A stretch of 6,356 nucleotides of DNA from NCBI GenBank assembly GCA_964436335.1, contig CAYTCD010000092.1:1-6356 (forward strand), written 5' to 3'. Shown here piece by piece: positions 1 to 6,190 of the stretch. Under the pieces are notes generated by a model. It saw only the letters and a list, made by a program, of their open reading frames with translations. It did no database searches and was not told where the DNA came from. The position numbers were made by a program, and so were the translations under genes. Within the stretch, counting starts at the first letter, position 1. Each line of letters opens with the position of its first letter. The DNA comes from Pullibacteroides sp964436335. Its GTDB lineage: Bacteria > Bacteroidota > Bacteroidia > Bacteroidales > P3.

Positions 1-197
1 TGAGACTGAAATCCATGTTATATACTGTTAAATGTTTATTTTTCTACTCTTTGCAATTTTCCCTCGCCACGCCACGCAAGCCACAATGCGACCGAGGGCT
101 ACTGGTTGGGCATCAAAAGCGTAAAGATACAAAAAATAACGCACTACGCCGTTTCCCATACACCAAAAATATTCCATACCATAATTTTCAAACGGAG
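1..197. other. Intergenic region downstream of the ATPase
   Basis: No supported gene or intrinsic terminator is visible. It holds the possible leftward promoter at 164-192 and a nested inverted repeat at 61-98: CCCTCG/CGAGGG outside, and CGCA/TGCG (75-78, 87-90) inside. A minus-strand ATG at 16 opens five codons before the window edge, which is too few to judge. The 76-codon plus-strand frame at 15-245 runs into the ATPase end and shows no recognisable domain. Confidence 0.5.
164..192 (-). promoter_or_regulatory. Possible Bacteroidota promoter downstream of the ATPase
   Basis: On the minus strand TTTG (192-189) and TATTTTTG (171-164) match the Bacteroidota -33 and -7 boxes, with a 17-nt spacer that is shorter than the usual 19-21. 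It begins 6 nt after the ATPase stop codon and points left, out of the window. It may drive a gene beyond the left edge. The AT-rich context makes a chance match quite possible. Confidence 0.3.
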
Positions 198-2969
198 TTA
201 ACAATCTATATATCTTGTCAAACGGGTCAGCTCGCCAATCCATAATACGGCGGAGGTGCTGACAAAGAGGACCAGCCAATCGTATAAAGCCAGCGGTTGC
301 ACGTTGAACATTTCTCCACCTATGCTCACGATAAGGATCTGACCGATCCATACCAAAAGAACCACGGCGAGGAAAACCTTGGCCGCTCCCGTTTTATGGA
401 AGGCCGACCGGTGGGTCATGAAGGCTTTGGCATTGAAAAGGTTCCAACCTTGCAGAAACACGAAAAAACTAAAGAAGACACTCTGTTCGTAGCGCGTGAT
501 GCCTTGGCCGGCCGGAACCCCGAAGTGGAGGAAATGCTTTAGATAGCTGTGCACCGAGAATTGGTGCAGGCTTTCGATGTCTTCGTATTTGAAATATTGC
601 ATAAGGCCGAACAGCACCAGCAGAAACAGTCCGCCGGTAACGATGATGTGGCTTTTCATGCGCCGGGAGAGAATAGGGTCGGAAATTCTTCGTGGCCGAT
701 CCTGCATCACTTTCGGGTCGGGCGGCAGGGAAGCCAGGGCCATGGCGGCGAAGGTATCCATGATGAGGTTGACCCACAGCATCTGTGTTACCGTGAGGGG
801 AGAGGTGGTTCCCGAAAAAGAACCGATAAGCACCACAAGGCAGGCGATAAGGCTGATGGTGAGTTGGAAAAGAATGAACCGCTGTATGTTCCGGTAGAGG
901 GAACGCCCCCAAAGAACGGCCGATACGATACTGCCGAAATCGTTGTCCATAATGGTGATGTCGCTGGCTTCTTTGGCCACCGAAGTACCGTCGCCCATTG
1001 AGAGCCCTACCTGTGCTGCGTTTAAAGCCGGTGCGTCGTTGGTGCCGTCGCCGGTTACAGCCACCACCTCGTTTTCTTCTTGCAGAAGCCGTACCAAACG
1101 TTCCTTGTCCAAGGGGCGGGCACGGGCAATGATCTTGATGCCTTTGAGTCTTTTATGCAGTTCCGTGTCGGAAAGACTTGCGAATTCAGGGCCGGTAATG
1201 CGGTTCAATTCATTGCAGTCCGAGGACCACAGGCCGATTTGTGTGGCGATTTCTGTGGCGGTGGCCGGGGTGTCGCCGGTAACGATCTTTATGTCGATGC
1301 CGGCATCGATACAGGATTTTACGGCAAAGGGCACATTCTCACGCACCGGATCCGAAATGCCCACAAAACCCATAAAGGCCAGTTTTATATCCTCTCTCAA
1401 CAGACCTTTCTCAAAACAGGAGGTTTCTTTTTCCACTTCGGCACAGGCAAAGCCCAAGGTGCGCATGGCCTGTTGCTGAAAACCCTGCAGCGTGTTTTCG
1501 ATTTCGGCTTTCCATGCGGAAACCTCTTGTGGTTGCCCGTTCAACAATACATGCGTGCAATGTGCCAGCACAATTTCGGGTGCCCCTTTCACATACAGCA
1601 TCCGTTTGCCGGGAAACATGGCCGAATCGACCACGGTGGCCATGTATTTGCGTTCGGTGGAAAAGGTGAGCTGTTCCTTTATGGGAGTGCGGCGGCGCAG
1701 AGCGGCATAGTCTGTGTCCTGATCCCGCAACCAAAGCAGAAGCGCGCCTTCGGTAGGGTTGCCCACCACTTTGGGGATCTTTTCACTTTCATCTAAAAAG
1801 GCTGTGGTATTGCTGCAGATGCTCTCTTTTATCAGTTGCCCCATCGGGTCGTTTCCTAGATGCCAACGGTCGTCACCCTGATTGCCGGTGCATAGAAAGC
1901 GCGTGCGGCTGATCCGCATCTGATTACGCGTAAGGGTACCGGTTTTGTCGGTGCAGATTACCGTGCAGGCACCCATAGTTTCACAGGCATGCATCTTTCG
2001 CACCAAGTTGTGCGATTCCAACATCCGCCGCATGCTTAAGGCCAGCGAGAGCACTACGCTCATCGGAAGCCCTTCGGGAATGGTGGCTACCACCACAGCC
2101 ACGGCCAACATAAAGGTGTTGAGGATCTCGGAAGCAAGTTGAGGCCAGGGAATATCTAAACCGGAAGCGGCCAACAGGGCCATTCTCCCCCCTACAATCA
2201 ACAGGGCTACCGTATAGCTTATCCGCGTGATAAGGCGGCTTAATTTTTCCAGTTGGAGATGCAGCGGTGTTTTTATATCGTTTTCGATTTGGGCGCCGGT
2301 ATAGACTTTGCCGTATTCGGTGGCGTCGCCCACGGTGTCGGTTTCCATGATGCCATAACCCTCTGCCACAGTGGTACCTCTCAACACACGGTTGCCCGGA
2401 TAAGTGGCTTCAGGGTCGAGGTCGGCAGGGTCGGCGGTTTTTGAAACGATAGGTTCACCCGTAAGGGAGGATTCGTTCACTTGCAGGGAAACCGCTTGCA
2501 ACAGATTGCCGTCTGCCGGAACTTCGTTGCCTGTTTCCAACAGCACGATATCGCCCACCACAAGTTCCCGGCGGGAAATCTCACGCACGTTTCCCTCACG
2601 CACCACCTTCACTTCCACCTCGTCGTTCACCTGATTGAGAAGGTCGAATTTTTGGTTCGCCTTGCACTCAAAGTAGAAACCTACGCCGGTGGCCAGCATG
2701 ATGGCCACAAGAATACCCGCCGGTTCCAGAAATACACTGCCGCCTTCGTCTCCGCTCCAGAACTGGTAGAAGGATACAAGGAAAGAAAGCCCGAGGGCGA
2801 CCAAAAGAATACGGATAACGGGGTCGGAAAATTTCTCCAAAAACAGTTTCCATGCCGGTGTTTTTTGGGGCGGCGTGAGCACATTTGCACCATGTTGTGT
2901 GCGGCTTTGCAATACCTCCTGGGCCGAAAGGCCGTTTTTGGGAAAACTATTTTCTGTGTGATAGGTCAT
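198..2969 (-). CDS. Calcium-translocating P-type ATPase, PMCA-like (P2B type)
   Basis: This 923-residue inner-membrane pump probably exports Ca2+ at the cost of ATP. Seen: ten likely membrane segments (about 50-69, 83-100, 246-268, 282-310, 697-717, 726-746, 774-793, 827-845, 863-884, 895-913). The actuator motif TGEP is at 170-173, PEGLP in M4 at 298-302, and DKTGT at 341-345 with phospho-acceptor D341. N-domain motifs are FSTERKYM at 436-443 and KGAPE at 461-465. P-domain motifs are TGDTPATA at 564-571 and TGDGTNDAP at 639-647. M6 has WVNLIMDT, whose N734 and D738 match the PMCA calcium ligands. No calmodulin-binding tail follows M10. I chose the ATG at 2969, 5 nt after the kinase stop. An upstream ATG at 3014 would add 15 residues overlapping the kinase end, and the family N-terminus aligns better from MTYH. 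The leader is A-rich without Shine-Dalgarno. Substrate specificity is inferred; the family is certain. M5 has Ser706 where PMCA/SERCA pumps have Asn. Confidence 0.95.
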   Translation of the reverse strand: MTYHTENSFPKNGLSAQEVLQSRTQHGANVLTPPQKTPAWKLFLEKFSDPVIRILLVALGLSFLVSFYQFWSGDEGGSVFLEPAGILVAIMLATGVGFYFECKANQKFDLLNQVNDEVEVKVVREGNVREISRRELVVGDIVLLETGNEVPADGNLLQAVSLQVNESSLTGEPIVSKTADPADLDPEATYPGNRVLRGTTVAEGYGIMETDTVGDATEYGKVYTGAQIENDIKTPLHLQLEKLSRLITRISYTVALLIVGGRMALLAASGLDIPWPQLASEILNTFMLAVAVVVATIPEGLPMSVVLSLALSMRRMLESHNLVRKMHACETMGACTVICTDKTGTLTRNQMRISRTRFLCTGNQGDDRWHLGNDPMGQLIKESICSNTTAFLDESEKIPKVVGNPTEGALLLWLRDQDTDYAALRRRTPIKEQLTFSTERKYMATVVDSAMFPGKRMLYVKGAPEIVLAHCTHVLLNGQPQEVSAWKAEIENTLQGFQQQAMRTLGFACAEVEKETSCFEKGLLREDIKLAFMGFVGISDPVRENVPFAVKSCIDAGIDIKIVTGDTPATATEIATQIGLWSSDCNELNRITGPEFASLSDTELHKRLKGIKIIARARPLDKERLVRLLQEENEVVAVTGDGTNDAPALNAAQVGLSMGDGTSVAKEASDITIMDNDFGSIVSAVLWGRSLYRNIQRFILFQLTISLIACLVVLIGSFSGTTSPLTVTQMLWVNLIMDTFAAMALASLPPDPKVMQDRPRRISDPILSRRMKSHIIVTGGLFLLVLFGLMQYFKYEDIESLHQFSVHSYLKHFLHFGVPAGQGITRYEQSVFFSFFVFLQGWNLFNAKAFMTHRSAFHKTGAAKVFLAVVLLVWIGQILIVSIGGEMFNVQPLALYDWLVLFVSTSAVLWIGELTRLTRYIDC

Positions 2970-2974
2970 TTTTT

Positions 2975-5437
2975 CTATGCGATGTTGTAACAGGGTAACG
3001 ACAATTTGAAGCACGAACCTTTTCCGGGTATGCTTTCTACCGAAAGACTCCCGTTCATGCTTTCGGCCAGACGGCGGCAGATGGCCAATCCCAGGCCTGT
3101 TCCGGTGGAGCGGGTGGTGAAATGCGGTTCAAAAATGCGCTCCAGCTTTTCGGCCGCAATGCCAGGGCCGTTGTCGGCCACGTAGATCACCGTTTCCTGG
3201 GTCAGTTCCTGCGTAATACCGATACGGATTACCGCCTTCCGGTCCAAAGGTGGCATTTCTTCGAGAGCTTGCATGGCATTGCGTATAAGGTTGATAAGAA
3301 TCTGTTCGGCAAATCCCGGGTCTGCGTTCACTTCCCGGTTTGTGGCCTGTGGGGGGATTTCGGTCCGGAACTCGATATGTTCGGATGCCTTGAAAAGTTC
3401 GGCGGCGTTCAAGATAAGTTTCGACACCCGAACTGCCTGTATCTGCGGTTGCTGCCATTGGGCGAACTTGGAGAAAGTTCCGGCTATCTCCGCCAACCGG
3501 TCTATCTGTTCGGTAAGCATGGCGGCGAACTTGTCCAGACGTTCGGAAAAATCTTCCCGCCCGTCTCTGTAGGCGCGTTGCAGCTGTTGCACCTGCAATT
3601 TCATTGGGGTGAGCGGGTTCTTGATTTCGTGCGCCACTTGCCGGGCCATTTCGCTCCAGGCGTTTTCCCGTTCGGATTCGGCCAGTTTGCGCGAACTTGT
3701 TTCCAGTTCATCTACCAACAGGTTGTATTGTTTTACGAGACCACCTATCTCATCGTTTCTTTTCCATGGAAGGTGTTCGTTTTTACGGGTCAGTTTGATA
3801 CGCGCCACCATGCCGGTTATGAGTGACAGCGGTCGCGTGATGCGGCGGGCGAGAAGAGAGGATATGATGAAGGTGAGCAGACTGAAAAGCACCACGATAT
3901 TGAGGTAGGTACCTACAAAGCGGCTCATCTCTCGGTTCTTTTCTCCTTCCGGCATATAGTAGGGGATGCAGAAGAATCCGGAAATCTCGTTGTAGATATT
4001 GCGCAGCGGCATAAAAGCCAACAAGGAGGAAGTATGGGCGTTGATCCGCTCCCGTCGGATAAGCATGTGGCTCTGTTCTTCCCGCATTTCTTCGATAATG
4101 TTGTAGGTAAGAAAGTCGGCTATCAGCCGGTTTCCCGAAGGACCGACCCTCCGTTGCCCGTCGGGCGAATAAAGGTAGATGTCGTTGCGGAACAGGGCCG
4201 AGAGATATTCGATATCTTTTTGCAAGGTGGCCTGCAGACTGTCGTTGTCGGCATTCCATAAACTTTCGGCGGACATCTCCCCGTAGCGGCTTTCTATTTC
4301 GGCCAAAATGGAGAGACTCTGTTGCCGCAGCAACTTGAGGTTTTCATTCAGGTAACTTTGCCGGATAAACACGATACCGGCGATGCCGAACACAACAAAT
4401 ACGAACAGAATAAGCATAAAAATCCCGATGCGGAGCTGGCGGGCATAGGTGCCGGCCGTACCCAGGAAATTCTTGTCGAAAACAGCCAACAAGATAAGTC
4501 CGCACAAGCCGAAAAGAAGAAAGAAAAACGAAAAATCGTGCAGGATAGCAGTCGGATGAGGTTCCGGTGTGCTTACAATCAGAAAACGTTGGTTTGTGAG
4601 CGGATAAACCAAATGACTGAATTGTTTACTGCTTACGAAATAGAGCGAATCAGATCGGATTTTAGAAATGGTAAGTGGATAGAGGAATGTTCCGTTGTGG
4701 CTCCAGAGGTTGTTTTCTCCATAAAAGGCATAAGAATAGGAGGGGGGCAGGTGCAATCCGGTTCCGTCGGGGTGATCCGAAAATTTCTTGCGTCCCATCT
4801 CCACATTCACCAGCAATGTGTCGTCAAGGCCAAGGGGAAGGGCTGTGCGGTAGAGATAGGCGTAGTATTCCACGCCGTAGTCCATTACCGTAAGGCCTTC
4901 TATTCCCGTATGTGTGCCGCTTTTGGCCTTTCTCTCAAAAAAACGGCGGCAGTTTTCGGGTTCGGTATCCACCAAAAGTTCTTCTTCGAGACCGCAGAAG
5001 GTAAAGAAATACTGGTATTCGGAAAAAACCGGCGCGAACAGTAGTTTTTTCAGGATAGCGGCAATCGAGTCTTTTTGTGCGGAAGAAACCTCTTTGGAGG
5101 AAAGAAGTTCGGGCAGACCTAAGTCGGTTTTTTCCGTGAGTTGTTTTCTGAAGCGTGTTTCGGCGGCTGTGTCCCGGCTAAAGGCTATTTTTTCGGCCCA
5201 CTGCAAGCGGTGGTCATGCTCTTTCCGAATGCCGCTTTGGTAACAGAACACGGCACAGGCCAAACAATAGACAACAAGAAAAAGAACGCGAAATACCCCT
5301 TTTCCGACGCGGCGGGGTGAAGTATCCGCCGGTCGGTTCGGCAGAAAAAGTTTTTCAAAAAGCAAAAGCAAGCCGATGCCTGCCAAAAACAACACGCCGA
5401 TGTAAACAACAGGCATGTCGGCTAAAAAAAAGAGCAT
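2975..5437 (-). CDS. Membrane sensor histidine kinase, NtrY-like, HAMP-HisKA-HATPase_c
   Basis: This is an 820-residue sensor kinase for an unidentified envelope signal. Seen: hydrophobic segments at about 9-31, 49-67, 302-320, 336-358 and 508-530. Large extracytoplasmic regions lie at about 68-300 and 359-507. A HAMP-like linker follows at about 531-584. The HisKA box AHEIKNPLTP is at 602-611 (phospho-acceptor H603), the N box ILINLIRNAMQA at 713-724, G1 DNGPGI at 755-760, the F box FEPHFTT at 769-775, and G2 GTGLGLAI at 779-786. All catalytic motifs are intact, so it should be active. The HEIKNPLTPMKL form resembles NtrY/AtoS-type kinases that phosphorylate NtrC-family regulators (family knowledge). 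No regulator is in the window. The start at 5437 is the first ATG after the epimerase stop. Met8 (5416) is an alternative, and a T8 run lies between the two. Five membrane segments put the N-terminus outside, which is unusual. The TAG stop is 5 nt before the ATPase start. Confidence 0.93.
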   Translation of the reverse strand: MLFFLADMPVVYIGVLFLAGIGLLLLFEKLFLPNRPADTSPRRVGKGVFRVLFLVVYCLACAVFCYQSGIRKEHDHRLQWAEKIAFSRDTAAETRFRKQLTEKTDLGLPELLSSKEVSSAQKDSIAAILKKLLFAPVFSEYQYFFTFCGLEEELLVDTEPENCRRFFERKAKSGTHTGIEGLTVMDYGVEYYAYLYRTALPLGLDDTLLVNVEMGRKKFSDHPDGTGLHLPPSYSYAFYGENNLWSHNGTFLYPLTISKIRSDSLYFVSSKQFSHLVYPLTNQRFLIVSTPEPHPTAILHDFSFFFLLFGLCGLILLAVFDKNFLGTAGTYARQLRIGIFMLILFVFVVFGIAGIVFIRQSYLNENLKLLRQQSLSILAEIESRYGEMSAESLWNADNDSLQATLQKDIEYLSALFRNDIYLYSPDGQRRVGPSGNRLIADFLTYNIIEEMREEQSHMLIRRERINAHTSSLLAFMPLRNIYNEISGFFCIPYYMPEGEKNREMSRFVGTYLNIVVLFSLLTFIISSLLARRITRPLSLITGMVARIKLTRKNEHLPWKRNDEIGGLVKQYNLLVDELETSSRKLAESERENAWSEMARQVAHEIKNPLTPMKLQVQQLQRAYRDGREDFSERLDKFAAMLTEQIDRLAEIAGTFSKFAQWQQPQIQAVRVSKLILNAAELFKASEHIEFRTEIPPQATNREVNADPGFAEQILINLIRNAMQALEEMPPLDRKAVIRIGITQELTQETVIYVADNGPGIAAEKLERIFEPHFTTRSTGTGLGLAICRRLAESMNGSLSVESIPGKGSCFKLSLPCYNIA

Positions 5438-5488
5438 GCTTCGGTTTTTTTTCTTTGGCGGGAGGTGTGGCCGGGGCCACAGAGGGGA
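5438..5488 (-). other. Epimerase-kinase intergenic gap with GC-rich palindrome
   Basis: This 51-nt gap holds an inverted repeat, TGTGGCC / GGCCACA, with a 2-nt spacer at 5466-5481. It is followed in the direction of transcription by an A8 run (5452-5445) just before the kinase ATG. No U-tract follows the stem on either strand, so it is not an ordinary intrinsic terminator. It could be a processing or mRNA-stability hairpin, or a protein site separating the expression of the two genes. The frame stays open from the epimerase stop to the kinase ATG, but its translation does not look protein-like. Confidence 0.5.
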
Positions 5489-5899
5489 TTATTCTTTGTC
5501 TTTGCAACAGAATTCGGTAAGCACGCCATGGGTGGATTTGGGATGCAGAAAGCCGATATTGAGGTTTTCCGCACCTTTGCGGGGTGCTTTGTCAATCAGT
5601 TGCACCCCTTTTTCAGCCGCATCGTCCAAGGCTTTCTGTGTGTCTTCCACGGCAAAGGCGATATGGTGTATGCCTTCCCCTTTCTTTTCCACGAATTTTC
5701 CTACAGGACCTTCGGGATCTGTTGATTCCAAAAGTTCCAACTTTACTTCGCCAATCTTAAAAAAGGCGGTCCGCACCTTCTGGTCTTTCACTTCTTCGAT
5801 ATTGTAGCATTTCAGACCGAGTACGTCTTCGTAGTAACGGATGGATTCGTCGAGGTTTTTTACGGCGATACCCAAGTGTTCAATGTGAGAAGGTTTCAT
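5489..5899 (-). CDS. mce: Methylmalonyl-CoA epimerase (VOC/glyoxalase fold)
   Basis: This 136-residue cytoplasmic enzyme interconverts the (R) and (S) epimers of methylmalonyl-CoA, between methylmalonyl-CoA mutase and the decarboxylase/transcarboxylase in propionate-succinate metabolism. Seen: two VOC half-repeats. The first begins HIEHLGIAV (5-13), with LELLES at 54-59. The second begins GIHHIAFAV (76-84), with GVLTEF at 125-130. Probable metal ligands by analogy with the characterised Propionibacterium enzyme are H8, E55, H79 and E129. KVRTAFFKIG (41-50) and IGFLHPKSTHG (115-125) are typical of Bacteroidales homologues. Length is normal for the family. The ATG at 5899 is chosen because the conserved fold starts there and because the extra 21 codons up to 5962 would span the predicted -7 promoter box. 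It is the first gene of the apparent operon. In relatives this gene often sits beside a methylmalonyl-CoA decarboxylase subunit (from memory), but here a sensor kinase follows. Confidence 0.95.
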   Translation of the reverse strand: MKPSHIEHLGIAVKNLDESIRYYEDVLGLKCYNIEEVKDQKVRTAFFKIGEVKLELLESTDPEGPVGKFVEKKGEGIHHIAFAVEDTQKALDDAAEKGVQLIDKAPRKGAENLNIGFLHPKSTHGVLTEFCCKDKE

Positions 5900-5915
5900 A
5901 GTAACGAAATTTTTA

Positions 5916-5948
5916 CAAAGGTATATCTTTCTGAAGAATGTTAGGAAA
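5916..5948 (-). promoter_or_regulatory. Bacteroidota-type promoter of the epimerase operon
   Basis: On the minus strand TACCTTTG (5923-5916) matches the Bacteroidota -7 consensus TAnnTTTG exactly. TTTC (5948-5945) lies 21 nt upstream where a -33 TTTG box is expected, matching 3 of 4 bases. Transcription would start near 5910, giving a leader of only about 10-12 nt before the epimerase ATG at 5899. An imperfect palindrome (AAAGGTATATCTTT on the plus strand, 5917-5930) overlaps the -7 box and could be an operator, but it is short and AT-rich. The consensus is established knowledge; use of this site is inferred. Confidence 0.6.
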
Positions 5949-5954
5949 CGGTCT

Positions 5955-6042
5955 GTCATCATATACCTTCACGGACGGTTCCTTTGTCCGTAAAGGTTCG
6001 ATATCTGCGGTATCTAGACCTATCGTCGTCATCATATACCTT
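5955..6042. repeat. 15-bp direct repeat GTCATCATATACCTT, two copies 73 bp apart
   Basis: Exact copies lie at 5955-5969 and 6028-6042. Each is followed 12-13 nt later by CTTTGT, so this may be a diverged tandem duplication. The core 9-mer ATATACCTT occurs a third time in inverted orientation (5926-5918), inside the epimerase -7 box. Between the copies, ACGGAC/GTCCGT (5971-5976, 5986-5991) can form a hairpin that competes with CCTTT/AAAGG (5981-5985, 5992-5996). The repeats are seen directly. A role as a regulator site or duplicated promoter is inferred. Confidence 0.6.
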
Positions 6043-6057
6043 TTCATTTATGTCTTT

Positions 6058-6190
6058 GTGGCTGCCGCCACTTTGTATCACGCCTTTTTTCTCTTTCTTG
6101 GTGCCGCCAAGAAAGAGAAAAAAGCCTTGGGTAAAAAAGAGAAAGAAGCGGAAAGCGCTCCGTTGGAGCGCCCGCCTGCCGGCGGCTTCT
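6058..6190. repeat. Cluster of stem-loops; probable intergenic repeat element or ncRNA
   Basis: Four stem-loops lie in 133 nt. They are GTGGC-TGCC-GCCAC (6058-6071); an 18-bp perfect stem with loop TGCCG (arms 6084-6101 and 6107-6124); GCGCTCC-GTT-GGAGCGC (6155-6171); and CCGCC-TGCC-GGCGG (6172-6185). AGAAGC (6144-6149) and GCTTCT (6185-6190) could close the last two into a three-way junction. Three loops share the TGCC sequence. No U-tract follows any stem, so they are not standard terminators. Plus-strand frames through it (5938-6240, 5984-6208) have Lys/Arg-rich low-complexity translations and no domain, and I judge them non-coding. I recall similar AAGAAA-type hairpin elements repeated between genes in Bacteroidales, but cannot verify copies here. 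Confidence 0.55.

Noticed and set aside
1..16. Start of a minus-strand gene at ATG 16 (MDFSL...)
   Set aside because: Only five codons are inside the window, so it cannot be supported.
1080..1796. Long plus-strand open frames opposite the ATPase and kinase (for example 1080-1796, 3122-3826, 4322-5044)
   Set aside because: They are antisense shadows of strongly supported genes, with no recognisable domains.
2970..3014. Longer ATPase start at 3014
   Set aside because: It would overlap the end of the kinase gene and add 15 residues not typical of the family N-terminus. The ATG at 2969 sits 5 nt after the kinase stop.
5900..5962. Longer epimerase start at 5962
   Set aside because: The extra residues precede the conserved VOC start and span the predicted -7 promoter box.
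6084..6124. The 18-bp hairpin as an intrinsic terminator
   Set aside because: No U-tract follows the stem on either strand; the T run is at the base of the stem itself.
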